Shown: in pieces, positions 8,811 through 19,085 of the stretch
Numbering within the stretch: the first letter of the stretch is position 1
How the letters are laid out: every line of letters starts with the position of its first letter
Assembly: GCA_902825875.1 (NCBI GenBank)
Contig: CADECP010000024.1
Span: 1 to 64,000 of the forward strand
Source: an uncultured Acidobacteriota bacterium
GTDB taxonomy: Bacteria > Acidobacteriota > Blastocatellia > RBC074
Direction of reading: 5' to 3'
DNA: 64,000 bases
Made by a program: the position numbers and the translations under genes
Notes under the pieces: model-generated
Databases searched by the model: none
What the model was told of the DNA's origin: nothing
What the model saw: only the letters and a program-made list of their open reading frames with translations

Positions 8811-10108
8811 TGCCGCCAATTGGAATCAAGCTTCAGCAAGGTGTGAAGCAGCACGTTCGCGCCGTTGGTAATGTCTTCAGGCGTGGAAAATTCGCGCGGC
8901 GAGTGGCTGATGCCGTCGCGGCTGGGAACGAAAATCATCCCGACCGGACAGAGGTTGTAAATTTCCTGAGCGTCGTGGCCAGCACCGCTGGGCATCAACT
9001 TTGTCGTGAAACCGAGTTGTTTGGCGGCGTCGGTAATCACACGGCGAATGCGTTCGTCAGTCGGCGCGGGCGGAGTTTCGTTGATCTGTTTGAACTCGAA
9101 CTTCGTTCCGGTGGCTTGTTCAATCTGGCGAACTTCGGCTTGAATCTTTTCAAACAGCATTTTGACTTTGGCAGCGTCCAAATCGCGCAGCCCCAAACTG
9201 GTCAACACTTTTCCCGGCACAACGTTGTAAGCGCCGGGCAGCGATTGAATCTTGCCGACGGTTCCCACCTGCCGACCGGGAACGCTGGTGACGACGCGGT
9301 TGACGGCTTCGATGTATTTCGCGGCGGCCAGCAAAGCGTCTTTGCGCTGATTCATCGGCGTCGTTCCGGCGTGATTGGCAAAACCATCAATCGTCACATC
9401 CCACCAATTGACGCTGACGATGCCTTCGACCACGCCGATGTTGATTTTCTCTTGATGCAAAATGCCGCCTTGTTCGATGTGCAGTTCGACATAAGCGGCA
9501 ATGTCGCCTTTGCGACGAACGACGCTGGCCAGTTTGTCCGGGTCGCCGCCGATGAATTTGATGCCTTCGCGTATGGTCTTTTTGCTGTTCGTTACCAGAT
9601 TCAGTTCGCGTTCGGTCAAACCTTTGGCCAGGGCATGACTGCCTATGGTTCCGCCTTCTTCGTTTTGAAAGATGACGACTTCCAACGGATGACGCAATTT
9701 GACGTTGTTTTCCGCCAGCGTCTGGGCGACTTCAATCGCGCCCATCGAACCGACTTGTCCGTCGTAACTGCCGCCTTGCGGAACGGAATCAATGTGCGAT
9801 CCGATCATCAAAGGCTTCAGGCTGGCATCGCTTCCGGCTCGACGACCGATCAAGTTGCCGACGGCGTCAATCGAAACCTCCAGCTTCGCGGCGCGCATCA
9901 ATCCCATCACGTATTCGCGCGCTTTCAAATCTTCGTCGGAATACGCCACGCGATTGGTTCCGCCTTCGGGCGTTTTGCCGAACACGGCGAGTTCCGCCAT
10001 GTGCTGGTTCAACCGCCCGCCATTGACGCGCAGCTTGTCCTGAGTTTGCGGCAACGCCAACGCTCCTGTTGCCGCCATCAATCCGAAATTGAAATCTCTA
10101 CGATTCAT
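8807..10108 (-). CDS. M20-type Zn-dependent amidohydrolase (N-carbamoyl-amino acid hydrolase/allantoate amidohydrolase-like)
   Basis: 433 residues from the ATG at 10108. The N-terminus MNRRDFNFGLMAATGALALP has a twin-arginine-like signal, which supports this start and periplasmic export. Metal ligand motifs of the M20 carbamoylase branch are visible: GSHIDSVPQGGSYDG, QNEEGG, VELHIEQGG, and MPSGAGHDAQ near the C-terminus. The family hydrolyses N-carbamoyl amino acids, allantoate or ureidoglycolate; substrate unknown. The first 11 nt overlap the end of the restriction endonuclease gene, and the stop overlaps the next gene, so four genes form one transcription unit. Confidence 0.85.
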   Translation of the reverse strand: MNRRDFNFGLMAATGALALPQTQDKLRVNGGRLNQHMAELAVFGKTPEGGTNRVAYSDEDLKAREYVMGLMRAAKLEVSIDAVGNLIGRRAGSDASLKPLMIGSHIDSVPQGGSYDGQVGSMGAIEVAQTLAENNVKLRHPLEVVIFQNEEGGTIGSHALAKGLTERELNLVTNSKKTIREGIKFIGGDPDKLASVVRRKGDIAAYVELHIEQGGILHQEKINIGVVEGIVSVNWWDVTIDGFANHAGTTPMNQRKDALLAAAKYIEAVNRVVTSVPGRQVGTVGKIQSLPGAYNVVPGKVLTSLGLRDLDAAKVKMLFEKIQAEVRQIEQATGTKFEFKQINETPPAPTDERIRRVITDAAKQLGFTTKLMPSGAGHDAQEIYNLCPVGMIFVPSRDGISHSPREFSTPEDITNGANVLLHTLLKLDSNWRQ

Positions 10109-10874
10109 CTGAGTTTGCCTTTCTGGTTTTTCGACTGGAATTGAATGCAACCAGTTTTTCCCAATCAATTTGAAAAGACGAGTCGCAAAACTCATCAATG
10201 AATTGCTTCGTGAAAGCGTTGACGACTTTCCCGTATTCCTGATGAAAAAGTTCGTTTCGCTCTTTGGCCTGATGGCCAAGCGGGTCAATGATGTCCAGAT
10301 ACAAACGAGGCTGTCCCGACACAAATTCCCAAAAAGATTCGCCACAAAGTTTTGAGTAATCGCCTTTATCTTCGCTGGCTTCCTGGCCGTAGCAACATCC
10401 GTTGACGGCTTCAACTTGTTTGTTTTGCCCGCCAGTGCGAAGTATTCGTTTGGCTTTGCTGAAATCGTCCTTCATTTTGCTGATCTGCCGGCTATTGCCC
10501 CAATTCGGACCGGACTTGATGGAAACTACATAAAGAACTCCCTCTCGCTCAAACTCCAAATCAATTCCGTTGGCGGAAGATTTACGTCCGCCATAAGCCT
10601 TGCCGCAAATGAAGATTGCCAACTCTTCAAGGAAGTCGCCGAAGATACCTTCTTCTTGTGCAGAAAGATGAGCGTCCAAAATCTCTTTCACCAAATCCTG
10701 TGCAATAACGATGTTCTTGGCTTTGTAAAGATAGGGATTTTTTCGCTTCAGAATTTTGTTGAGCTTGAGCTTTGCCAAACTATCAAGTCGGCGGCGGTGA
10801 AACTTCTGAATGTTGTTTTCGATGAACTCGGCGATTTCCTGCTTGGTGATTTCAGGCATGGTTGGCTTTTCCAT
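10098..10874 (-). CDS. Type II restriction endonuclease (PmeII-like family)
   Basis: 258 residues from ATG 10874; an alternative ATG at 10859 gives 253, and neither has a strong ribosome site. A PD-(D/E)xK-type nuclease core is suggested by GIDLEFEREG followed by YVVSIKSGPNWGN, with the Lys in SIK. This SIKSGPNWGN signature matches my memory of PmeII-family type II endonucleases; the assignment is strengthened by the DNA methyltransferase directly upstream with overlapping frames. The downstream amidohydrolase overlaps its last codons by 11 nt. Recognition sequence unknown. Confidence 0.75.
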   Translation of the reverse strand: MEKPTMPEITKQEIAEFIENNIQKFHRRRLDSLAKLKLNKILKRKNPYLYKAKNIVIAQDLVKEILDAHLSAQEEGIFGDFLEELAIFICGKAYGGRKSSANGIDLEFEREGVLYVVSIKSGPNWGNSRQISKMKDDFSKAKRILRTGGQNKQVEAVNGCCYGQEASEDKGDYSKLCGESFWEFVSGQPRLYLDIIDPLGHQAKERNELFHQEYGKVVNAFTKQFIDEFCDSSFQIDWEKLVAFNSSRKTRKANSDES

Positions 10875-11700
10875 TAACAAGCAAAAGCTTGGATTGTTGA
10901 GTGCGTGAGCGTGCGAGTTCGCAGTATTCCGGCAAAATATCTATGCCAACTGAATTGCGTTGCAGCTTTTCAGCCATCTCAACCGTTGTCCCTGATCCAA
11001 GAAACGGATCAAGCACCCAGTCGCCGGGTTCAGTGAAAAGTTTGATGAACCATTCGGGCAACGCCGATGGAAAAGCCGCGCTGTGGCGTTTGTTGCCGCT
11101 TTCTGTCGCCAGATGCAAGACGTTTGACGGATACGCAAGATCGCGGTCCAACCAATTGGCAATGTTTTTGCCGAAGCCGCTGCCAACTTGGGAATCGAAC
11201 CGAACGACATCATTTTTGCCCAAAGACTTAAGACGGGTTTCAGCCCAGCTTCCCATCGGAACGCGAACCTCATCTTGAAGCATCTTGAATTTTTTCGTTT
11301 TGTTGAATTGCAGGCAGCGTTCCCAGGCATCGCGGAACCGATTAGGCCATTTGCCAGGGTAACAATTCTTCTTGTGCCAGATGAATTCTTCAGTCCACAA
11401 CCAGCCGAGTTTTCGCATCGCCAGAATCAGTTCCAACACGTAAGTGTGCCGCTCGCCGTTCACGGCTTTTTCCTTGATGTTCAAAATGAACGTGCCTGTT
11501 GGTTTCAGCACGCGCTGAAACTCTTGAGCGCGAGGCAAAAACCATTCGACATACTCTTCAGGTTTGATGCCCCCGTACGTTTTGTCTCGACTGTCAGCAT
11601 ACGGCGGAGAGGTGACGATCAAGTCAAATTTGTCATCATCGAACTGCCTCAAAACGTCGAGACAATCTCCGCAACGAATATCGGTAATCAATTTTGCCAT
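10852..11700 (-). CDS. Site-specific DNA methyltransferase (beta class, TSPPY)
   Basis: 282 residues. The catalytic motif IV LIVTSPPYADSRD lies near the N-terminus and the SAM-binding motif I DPFLGSGTTVEMA near the C-terminus, the order of the beta class. TSPPY is most often found in N4-cytosine enzymes but also occurs in N6-adenine ones. It protects DNA from the partner endonuclease, whose gene starts inside its last codons. It is first in the minus-strand operon, the safe order for a restriction system (methylase made first). Confidence 0.92.
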   Translation of the reverse strand: MAKLITDIRCGDCLDVLRQFDDDKFDLIVTSPPYADSRDKTYGGIKPEEYVEWFLPRAQEFQRVLKPTGTFILNIKEKAVNGERHTYVLELILAMRKLGWLWTEEFIWHKKNCYPGKWPNRFRDAWERCLQFNKTKKFKMLQDEVRVPMGSWAETRLKSLGKNDVVRFDSQVGSGFGKNIANWLDRDLAYPSNVLHLATESGNKRHSAAFPSALPEWFIKLFTEPGDWVLDPFLGSGTTVEMAEKLQRNSVGIDILPEYCELARSRTQQSKLLLVNGKANHA

Positions 11701-11840
11701 TCACTGCTTCCTGCTTTTCAGATCAAAAAAGTGGTTGAACCAGACTGTACGCTAGCCGTCCGGCTGGCTCGACGTCAATTGCTTTTCGGATTACTTCGTT
11801 TCTGGTTTTTCAATCAACGCCGCAATTGTAGCCGACGTTC

Positions 11841-11869
11841 TTGTGTCTACAGGTATCGCTGTATATGAT
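11841..11869 (+). promoter_or_regulatory. Sigma70-type promoter for the MBL-fold hydrolase
   Basis: A -35 box TTGTGT (11841-11846), a 17-bp spacer and a -10 box TATGAT (11864-11869) lie 30 nt before the ATG at 11899, with CAGGAGG in between as ribosome site. Spacing and match are good, but this is a sequence prediction. Confidence 0.6.
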
Positions 11870-11898
11870 CCTGAAAAATAAAAATCAGGAGGCTCTCT

Positions 11899-12762
11899 AT
11901 GAAACGAATTGCGGTTCTGTCCGGACTGTTGCTCGTTGGCGCGATTTCGCTGGCAACGGCGCAACAACAGCAACCAACAGCGTTGGACATCCAACAGGTC
12001 AAAGAAAATTTGTACATGATTACCGGCGGCGGTGGAAACACTGCGGCATTCATCACCGACAAAGGCGTCGTAGTGGTTGACACCAAATTGCCCAACAACG
12101 GGCCGGGAATTTTGGACAAGATCAAATCTGTCACGTCCAAACCCGTGATGATGGTCATCAATACCCATACACACGGCGACCATGTCGGCAGCAACAGCGC
12201 CTTCACCGGCACGGTTGAATTCGTCGCGCAGGAAAATACCAAAACGAACATGGAAAAAATGCCGATGTTCCAGCCTGCCGAAAACAAAAAGTTTTTGCCG
12301 TCGAAAACTTACAAAGACAAGATGAGTTTGTTCAGCGGCAAAGACAAAATTGACCTTTATTACGTCGGGCGCGGTCATACCAGCGGCGACAGCTTCGTCG
12401 TGTTTTCGGCGTTGAAGGTCATGCACTCCGGCGATATGTTCGCCTTCGCCAAAGGCCTGCCTTTCATTGACACCAGCAACGGCGGCAGCGGAGTGGAGTA
12501 TCCGAAAACTCTGGCCAAGGCGGCAGAAATCAAAGGCGTTGAATCCATCATTCCCGGCCACTCACCCGTTCAGCCTTTGAGCGAGTTGAAGGCTTATGGT
12601 GAGTTTATGGCTGCCGTGGTCGCCGCCACCGAAGAAGCCAAGAAAGCTGGCAAGACAGTGGATCAAGCTGTCGCCGATTTTAAGTTGCCGGAAAAATTCA
12701 AAGGCTACGATTTGGGTCGCCTGAAACCTGCCGTCACGGCGATTTACTCTGAGCTGAAATAA
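11899..12762 (+). CDS. Secreted metallo-beta-lactamase-fold hydrolase
   Basis: 287 residues with a signal peptide (MKRIAVLSGLLLVGAISLATA). The zinc motif INTHTHGDHVGS, the GRGHTSGDS and HSGDMFAF segments, and IPGHSPV near residue 225 provide the metal ligands of the MBL fold. Such periplasmic MBL proteins include quinoprotein relay hydrolases and subclass-B-like lactamases; substrate is not predictable here. It is preceded by a promoter and a strong GGAGG site and followed 2 nt later by the HupE-like gene, so the two form a small operon. Confidence 0.87.
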   Translation: MKRIAVLSGLLLVGAISLATAQQQQPTALDIQQVKENLYMITGGGGNTAAFITDKGVVVVDTKLPNNGPGILDKIKSVTSKPVMMVINTHTHGDHVGSNSAFTGTVEFVAQENTKTNMEKMPMFQPAENKKFLPSKTYKDKMSLFSGKDKIDLYYVGRGHTSGDSFVVFSALKVMHSGDMFAFAKGLPFIDTSNGGSGVEYPKTLAKAAEIKGVESIIPGHSPVQPLSELKAYGEFMAAVVAATEEAKKAGKTVDQAVADFKLPEKFKGYDLGRLKPAVTAIYSELK

Positions 12763-12764
12763 CC

Positions 12765-13856
12765 GTGACTGGTTCAAAACTGCTTCGCGTGGCGCTGCTG
12801 ATTGCGATTGTTGTCGGATTGGCAGCGCCCGTTTTCGCTCACCCCGCGCCATACAGCTATCTGAATTTGCGGCTCAACCAAGGCCAGTTAGAAGCCTCGC
12901 TGATCGTTCACGTCATTGACCTCGCCCACGAACTGAACATCACACCCGCCGAGTCTTTGTTGGAACCATCGCTGGCCAATTCCCGAAAAGAAGCGGTTCA
13001 AACTCTTCTGCGACCTCGTTTGCTGCTGACGGCAGACGGGCAGGCGATTGAATTTGAATTGCTCGACATCCAGCCTCTTCCCGATCAACAGGCGCTGTCG
13101 TTGCGCTTGCGCTTTCAAACCAGAACGACGCCGATCTCGCTGACTGTTCGTTCATCGCTGTTCCCTTACGATCCGCAGCATCAAACCTTCATCAATGTTT
13201 ACGAAGACGACGCGCTGACGCATCAGGACATCGCCGACAAAGATCACGCCAGCGTTGAATACTTCTTCGGCGGAGCTTCCGGCGATTGGTACAGCACGCT
13301 GGCCGTCGTAAAGCGATTTTTGGTCAGCGGCATCCAGCACATTTTCGCCGGGCCGGATCACATTCTGTTCATCATCGGATTGCTGCTGCTGGGCGGAAGC
13401 TTGCGGCGATTGCTGTTGATCGTCACGGCGTTCACCATCGCGCACAGCATCACGCTGACGTTGGCGGCGTTGGATGTGTTAAGCCCTCCGGCGCGCCTCA
13501 TCGAACCGGCCATCGCCTTGAGCATTGTTTACGTCGGCATAGACAATTTAATGGTCGGCAAAACCGGGCGCGATGTGCGCGCGTGGATCGCGTTTTTCTT
13601 CGGCTTCATTCACGGCTTTGGCTTTGCGGGTGTGCTGCGGGAATTCGGTTTGCCGCGCGGAGCATTGGGCTGGTCGCTGTTTTCGTTCAACCTGGGAGTC
13701 GAAATCGGACAGGTCTGCATTGTCATTGTCGCGGCGGCGTTGCTGATGACCTTGCGCCGCAATAAACCGGCATTGGCCGAGAGAGTTGCAACCATTGGCT
13801 CGGTCGTCGTGATTCTGGCCGGAAGCTTTTGGTTCATTCAGCGGGTGTTTTTTTGA
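12765..13856 (+). CDS. HupE/UreJ-like membrane protein
   Basis: 363 residues starting at GTG, 2 nt after the preceding stop. A signal-like helix leads to an exported domain of ~150 residues (HPAPYSYLNLRLNQ onward), then about six helices beginning with the HupE signature GIQHIFAGPDHILFIIG and including FIHGFGFAGVL. Acidobacterial and proteobacterial proteins with this architecture are annotated HupE/UreJ_2; a role in metal (nickel/cobalt) transport is assumed by homology but unproved. Nothing related to hydrogenase or urease is nearby. Confidence 0.82.
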   Translation: MTGSKLLRVALLIAIVVGLAAPVFAHPAPYSYLNLRLNQGQLEASLIVHVIDLAHELNITPAESLLEPSLANSRKEAVQTLLRPRLLLTADGQAIEFELLDIQPLPDQQALSLRLRFQTRTTPISLTVRSSLFPYDPQHQTFINVYEDDALTHQDIADKDHASVEYFFGGASGDWYSTLAVVKRFLVSGIQHIFAGPDHILFIIGLLLLGGSLRRLLLIVTAFTIAHSITLTLAALDVLSPPARLIEPAIALSIVYVGIDNLMVGKTGRDVRAWIAFFFGFIHGFGFAGVLREFGLPRGALGWSLFSFNLGVEIGQVCIVIVAAALLMTLRRNKPALAERVATIGSVVVILAGSFWFIQRVFF

Positions 13857-13889
13857 ATTGGCCGTCTTCGCCCGAACCACACATTACCT

Positions 13890-14041
13890 GAAGCCTGTGC
13901 GTAATTCGGTGCGGAACCAGGAGCGGTAGCGACTGGTACTGTGGTAAGTGTTGCTTCAAGCAAACCCGGTCGCTACCGCTCCCGGTTCCGTACCATCGCT
14001 CAAATTATTGATGGTAAGCCGCTTTTATTCGCATAGGCTTC
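13890..14041. mobile_element. MITE-like element, copy 1, with 9-bp target duplication
   Basis: A 152-bp element has 12-bp terminal inverted repeats (GAAGCCTGTGCG and CGCATAGGCTTC, one mismatch) and a long internal palindrome around GGAACCAGGAGCGGTAGCGA. It is flanked by identical 9-bp copies of ACATTACCT at 13881-13889 and 14042-14050. The right duplication contains the stop codon of the cyclase gene. No ORF of note lies inside, so any mobility would need a transposase elsewhere. A second copy lies at 23749-23898. Confidence 0.85.
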
Positions 14042-14044
14042 ACA

Positions 14045-15004
14045 TTACCTGATCGCCAAGGCGTTCGGCGGAGAAGCCACGCCGCCCAGTTTGTTCAACG
14101 GCGCAGCCGTGAAAAAACATTCGTAGCGCCGATCAGCCGCACAAGCTGCGGCCAGCGCGTCCAGCGTAAACATTTCGCCAATTGGCATTCCCCACAATCC
14201 GATGATGGTGTCGTGTAACGCTTCGTCTTCTTTAGGAAATGGGTTGGCTTCAAAACTGGGATTGTCGCTGCAAACGGCGGCGAAGTGGTTGTCCCACAAA
14301 AACCGCAACGACTCTTCGCCTTGCGTCATTCCGGCAACCTGCATCCCGCCGGGTTCGGCAAGCGTGGTTCGCTGCTCTTCGCTGAGCGAGTTGTACCATT
14401 CAATCCAACCGACACGCAGCAACAGAATGTCGCCGGTTTGAAACTGCACGCCTTGCCAGTCCGCAGCCGCCTGCATTTGTTCGGCGGTGATGCCGAACCG
14501 AACTCCGGGCGAATAGTTGACGCCGTGCGCGTCGGCAAAACGGCGAAAATCAATCAACACGCCGCGCCCGGCAATTCCACGTCGCGCCCAGTTGTGAATG
14601 CCGTTGATCGAATTTGCCGAGTCGGCAATCTGCTCTTCAGTCACGCCGTTGTAAAAGCCATGTTGCCGGTGACCGTAATGCCGCAACCCATCCCATTGCG
14701 AAGACGATTGCGTGTTGAAGCTGTCGTAAATGTCGTCGAACACATTGCGTCGCCGCCGTTGAACTGTGTGCTGTAAAGACTGGCGATTGAACAACGGCGG
14801 GTTCGGCTTTTCCAGTTCCCAACTCATCGGAAAGACTTCGCCGGTTTTGACGAGCTTCGCGGCAGCGGCGATTCGTTCAGGTGTCAACAGATTCAGCGTT
14901 CCGATTTCATCGTCTTCGCCAAACACTCCCCACGCCGAACGCGGCGGAGAATCCGGCTTGATCGGCAATTCGTCAAAAGTCGGCAATCGTTCCGGCAAAC
15001 TCAT
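14045..15004 (-). CDS. Cyclase family protein (kynurenine formamidase-like fold)
   Basis: 319 residues from the ATG at 15004, chosen for the AAGGAG ~9 nt upstream; the longer frame to 15061 runs through a palindromic repeat. The family signature appears as SSQWDGLRHYGHRQHG around residue 100, in place of the HxGTHxDxPxH of smaller family members, and a DFRRFADAHG segment follows. Members hydrolyse or cyclise formyl/amide compounds with bound metal; this longer branch is uncharacterised. Its stop lies in the target duplication of the MITE-like element. Confidence 0.8.
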   Translation of the reverse strand: MSLPERLPTFDELPIKPDSPPRSAWGVFGEDDEIGTLNLLTPERIAAAAKLVKTGEVFPMSWELEKPNPPLFNRQSLQHTVQRRRRNVFDDIYDSFNTQSSSQWDGLRHYGHRQHGFYNGVTEEQIADSANSINGIHNWARRGIAGRGVLIDFRRFADAHGVNYSPGVRFGITAEQMQAAADWQGVQFQTGDILLLRVGWIEWYNSLSEEQRTTLAEPGGMQVAGMTQGEESLRFLWDNHFAAVCSDNPSFEANPFPKEDEALHDTIIGLWGMPIGEMFTLDALAAACAADRRYECFFTAAPLNKLGGVASPPNALAIR

Positions 15005-15025
15005 CTTGAAAAGACTCCTTTTTGG

Positions 15026-15080
15026 GTAGGCACGTGCCTTCGCGCACTTTGAAGCAAGCACGCGAAGGCCGAGCGCCTAC
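15026..15080. repeat. Palindromic intergenic repeat
   Basis: Imperfect inverted arms, 15026-15044 and 15061-15080 (GTAGGC..GCCTTCGCG and partner), fill the 79-bp gap between two minus-strand genes. It could form an RNA hairpin in the leader of the cyclase gene or the trailer outside the serine hydrolase transcript. Confidence 0.6.
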
Positions 15081-15083
15081 CGA

Positions 15084-16403
<1,320 letters not shown>

Positions 16404-16432
16404 AGTTCCTCCAAAAATCAACAGGTAAAAAT

Positions 16433-16771
16433 TTAATCGCCGAGCCGTTTGGTTTCGGCGCGTTCGATAATCAGAGCCAACGGCATAGGGCCTTCGCTGG
16501 CAGCTTTCGGGCAATGGCGCAAACCTTTCGGGATGACGATGCCTTGCCCGGCGCTGAGCAAAAAATGCCCGGTTTCAGTTTGAAACAGGACTTCGCCTTC
16601 CAGCACGATGAAGCTTTCGTCTTCGTTGTCGTGTGCGTGCCAGCGTTCAAACTCGCCCTGGAACTTGACCAGACGAATGGCGAAATCATCCACCGTAGCC
16701 AGATTAACCGGCGAATATGCTGCGGTGATTTGATCGCGGATTTGCCGAATCGAAAAAAGCTGAACGTCCAT
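16433..16771 (-). CDS. Small single-domain cupin protein
   Basis: 112 residues. Cupin motif 1 is seen in [17 protein letters not shown] (two His and a Glu as metal ligands) and motif 2 in [12 protein letters not shown] (the last His ligand). No signal peptide, so cytoplasmic. Small cupins of this type bind a metal and act as isomerases, dioxygenases or sensors; no substrate can be inferred. It lies 29 nt upstream of the serine hydrolase and may be cotranscribed. Confidence 0.82.
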   Translation of the reverse strand: MDVQLFSIRQIRDQITAAYSPVNLATVDDFAIRLVKFQGEFERWHAHDNEDESFIVLEGEVLFQTETGHFLLSAGQGIVIPKGLRHCPKAASEGPMPLALIIERAETKRLGD

Positions 16772-16790
16772 TTTCTTTGCCTTGTTTTTT

Positions 16791-16860
16791 ACCCACGAAG
16801 GTCACGAAGGAACACAAAGAAAACTGCTCATCTTCGTGTTTCTTCGTGATCTTTGTGGAT
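16791..16860. repeat. Inverted repeat of 9-10-bp units, degenerate family member
   Basis: Left arm 16791-16819 consists of ACCCACGAAG, GTCACGAAG and GAACACAAAG; right arm 16832-16860 is its inverse. The repeating xxxCACGAA(G/T) unit is shared with 18182-18267 and with the arms around the GxxExxY gene at 30701-31138, suggesting one dispersed family. It fills the gap between the cupin and amidohydrolase genes. Confidence 0.65.
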
Positions 16861-16865
16861 GAAGT

Positions 16866-18137
16866 TCATTTCTTGACGACAATGCCGCCTTTCATGACGA
16901 ACTTGATGCGTTCCAGTTCGGTCACGTCTTTGGTCGGGTCGCCTTCGACGGCGATCAGGTCGGCGTATTTTCCAACTTCCACAGCGCCAATGCTGTCAGC
17001 GCGGTCGAGCAACTTTGAAGCATGAACCGTCGCCGTTTGAATTGCTTGAATCGGTGTCAGTCCCATTCGCACCAGCACGGCGAATTCGCGCGCGTTCAGT
17101 CCGTGCGGATAAACAGCCGCGTCGGTTCCAAAAGCCACCGGCACACCCTGCTGAATGGCGTGCGTAAGATTCTTTTTCATGGCGGGCATGACTTCTTTGG
17201 CTTTGGTAACGATCTGCGGCGGCAAACCCAGCGACGGGTAATTTTCCAAAAACCAATCGGTCAGATAAATCGTCGGGACAAGGTAAGTTCCCTTCTCTTT
17301 CATCAACCGAATGCCTTCGTCGTCAATGTAAGTTCCGTGTTCGATGGAATCCACTCCGGCCAAAACCGCTTGTTTCAAACCTTCGCCGCCGTGAGCGTGC
17401 GCAGCGACTTTGCGCCCCAAGCGGTGAGCTTCGGCAACGATGGTCTTCATTTCTTCAAAAGTGAATTCGGCATGTTTCGGATCGTCGCCGAGCGACAGCA
17501 CCCCACCGGTCGAGCAAAACTTGATGACGTTGGCGCCGTACTTGATGACTTCGCGCGTTTTGGCCATCACGCCTTCGACGCCGTCGGCCACGCCATCGGA
17601 TTTGTGGTGAAACTCCCACGGCAAATAGTTGTCGTCGCAATGCCCGCCGGTGATTCCCAGACTCGGCCCGGATGCGACGATGCGCGGGCCGGGAATGTCT
17701 CCGGCGTTGATGGCGTCGCGCAAAGCAATGTCGGAATAACCGCCAGCGCCTACGTTGCGAACAGTTGTGAAACCCGCCATCAACGTAATGTTGGCGTTCC
17801 TGGCTCCAATCAAAGCTTGGCGCGGGATGGATTGCCGGATTGACGACGCAGCGTTGGCTGGCGAAAACGTCAGATGCGTGTGGCTGTCAATCAAGCCCGG
17901 CAACACAGTCATGGTTTTCAGATCAATGACTTCGGCTCCGGCGGGAACCGTGACGTTGGCTCCGACGGCCGTGATGCGTTCGCCTTCGATCAAGATGAAA
18001 GCATTTGGAATCATCTGCCCGGTGCGAACGTCCAGCACGCGACCGGCTTTGATGGCCACGACTTTGGATTGTTGAGCGAATACAACGCTCGCCAACAAAC
18101 AAACGAACAGTGAAGCAGCGAATAGTTTCAATTTCAT
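16866..18137 (-). CDS. Exported amidohydrolase (imidazolonepropionase/prolidase-like)
   Basis: 423 residues with a signal peptide ([21 protein letters not shown]). The amidohydrolase TIM-barrel core shows GLIDSHTHL (first metal HxH), a Lys in [23 protein letters not shown] and [13 protein letters not shown] (metal His residues), and [11 protein letters not shown] (metal Asp). A composite beta-sandwich is present at both ends. Secreted members of this subfamily are Xaa-Pro or other dipeptidases and lactonases; substrate unknown. Length is typical (~420). Confidence 0.88.
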   Translation of the reverse strand: MKLKLFAASLFVCLLASVVFAQQSKVVAIKAGRVLDVRTGQMIPNAFILIEGERITAVGANVTVPAGAEVIDLKTMTVLPGLIDSHTHLTFSPANAASSIRQSIPRQALIGARNANITLMAGFTTVRNVGAGGYSDIALRDAINAGDIPGPRIVASGPSLGITGGHCDDNYLPWEFHHKSDGVADGVEGVMAKTREVIKYGANVIKFCSTGGVLSLGDDPKHAEFTFEEMKTIVAEAHRLGRKVAAHAHGGEGLKQAVLAGVDSIEHGTYIDDEGIRLMKEKGTYLVPTIYLTDWFLENYPSLGLPPQIVTKAKEVMPAMKKNLTHAIQQGVPVAFGTDAAVYPHGLNAREFAVLVRMGLTPIQAIQTATVHASKLLDRADSIGAVEVGKYADLIAVEGDPTKDVTELERIKFVMKGGIVVKK

Positions 18138-18181
18138 TCGGGGTTCTCCTGAAAAGTTACGGCTTTCAAGAAATTGTTTTT

Positions 18182-18267
18182 AACTACGAATGACCACAAA
18201 CAAACACGAATAAAAATAGTCCCAATATATCCAGATAATTTGTGAGCATTCGTGTTTATTCGTAGTT
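18182..18267. repeat. Inverted repeat of three 10-bp units per arm, no gene inside
   Basis: Left arm 18182-18211 reads AACTACGAAT, GACCACAAAC, AAACACGAAT; right arm 18238-18267 is the inverse of AACTACGAAT, AAACACGAAT, GCTCACAAAT. The outer unit is identical to that of the arms flanking the GxxExxY gene at 30701-31138, so this looks like a gene-less 86-bp relative. Confidence 0.75.
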
Positions 18268-18291
18268 AATTCCCTTTCTTAAAATCCATGG

Positions 18292-18900
18292 TTATAGCCG
18301 TTTGGCTCTGATGATTTTGATGGGAGGCGTCAGCGCCTGATCCTTATACGGAGCTTGTTGAATCTTTTTGACGATTTCCATGCCTTTGACGACCTGACCG
18401 AATGCCGCGAAGCCTTGCGCGTCGGCGTTGCGTTTGCCGCCGAAATCCAGTTCGGCCAAATCTGATTGCCCGCCGATGCAGATGAAAAAATCCGACGTGG
18501 CCGAATCGGCAAAAGCGCGCGCCATCGAAATCGTCCCGTCTTTGTGTTTCAACCCGGTGACGCTGGTGCGTTCCAGCTTGATCGGCGGGAAACCTTCTTT
18601 GGATTTTTCGGGATTGACGCCGCCTTGAATGACTTCGATTTTGATGGTGTTGTTCGGCTGGTTGTCGGGATTGAGTTTGACCGTGCGATGAAACCGGCCT
18701 CCGTCGTAATGCCCGGCGTCAACGTATTTCAAAAAGTTTTCGGTAGTGCCGGGCGCGCGTTTGGCATCAAGAACAACTTCGATGTCGCCGAGTTCGGTTT
18801 GAATCAGCACGCGAACGGTTTCAGTTTTCGATTTGGTCTGCGCCAGCGAAGCCATTGCCAACACCAGACCAACGCAAACGACAAAACACATGCGAAGCAT
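18292..18900 (-). CDS. Exported cyclophilin-type peptidyl-prolyl isomerase
   Basis: 202 residues from the ATG at 18900, supported by AAGGAG 9 nt upstream and by the signal peptide MLRMCFVVCVGLVLAMASLA; the longer frame to 19053 is not needed. The cyclophilin fold shows TELGDIEVVLDAKRAPGTTENFLKYV, the catalytic Arg in GGRFHRTVK, the DGTISMARAFADSATSDFFI region and FAAFGQVVKGMEIV. Acts on prolyl bonds of exported proteins in the periplasm. Confidence 0.9.
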   Translation of the reverse strand: MLRMCFVVCVGLVLAMASLAQTKSKTETVRVLIQTELGDIEVVLDAKRAPGTTENFLKYVDAGHYDGGRFHRTVKLNPDNQPNNTIKIEVIQGGVNPEKSKEGFPPIKLERTSVTGLKHKDGTISMARAFADSATSDFFICIGGQSDLAELDFGGKRNADAQGFAAFGQVVKGMEIVKKIQQAPYKDQALTPPIKIIRAKRL

Positions 18901-19085
18901 CAGTTTTTTCTCCTTCAATGCAGTCGAAAAGTTCCGGGACAGGCTGCCCGGTGGAATTGTGATCCGTGAAAAAGTGCTTGGGATAAATCGCGGCGATGAT
19001 AAGTCGCGTTGGTGCATGTGGCAATACGCTTGGGCTATACTCCGCCGCGCCACCCCACAGGTTCAACTCAAACCAGTTTTAGCAA

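Noticed and set aside
8810-10144. Antisense frame of 444 codons opposite the amidohydrolase
   Set aside because: The opposite strand has complete M20 motifs; this frame has none.
10109-10414. N-terminal extension of the M20 amidohydrolase frame to 535 codons
   Set aside because: The extension lies entirely within the restriction endonuclease gene; the twin-arginine-like leader starts at 10108.
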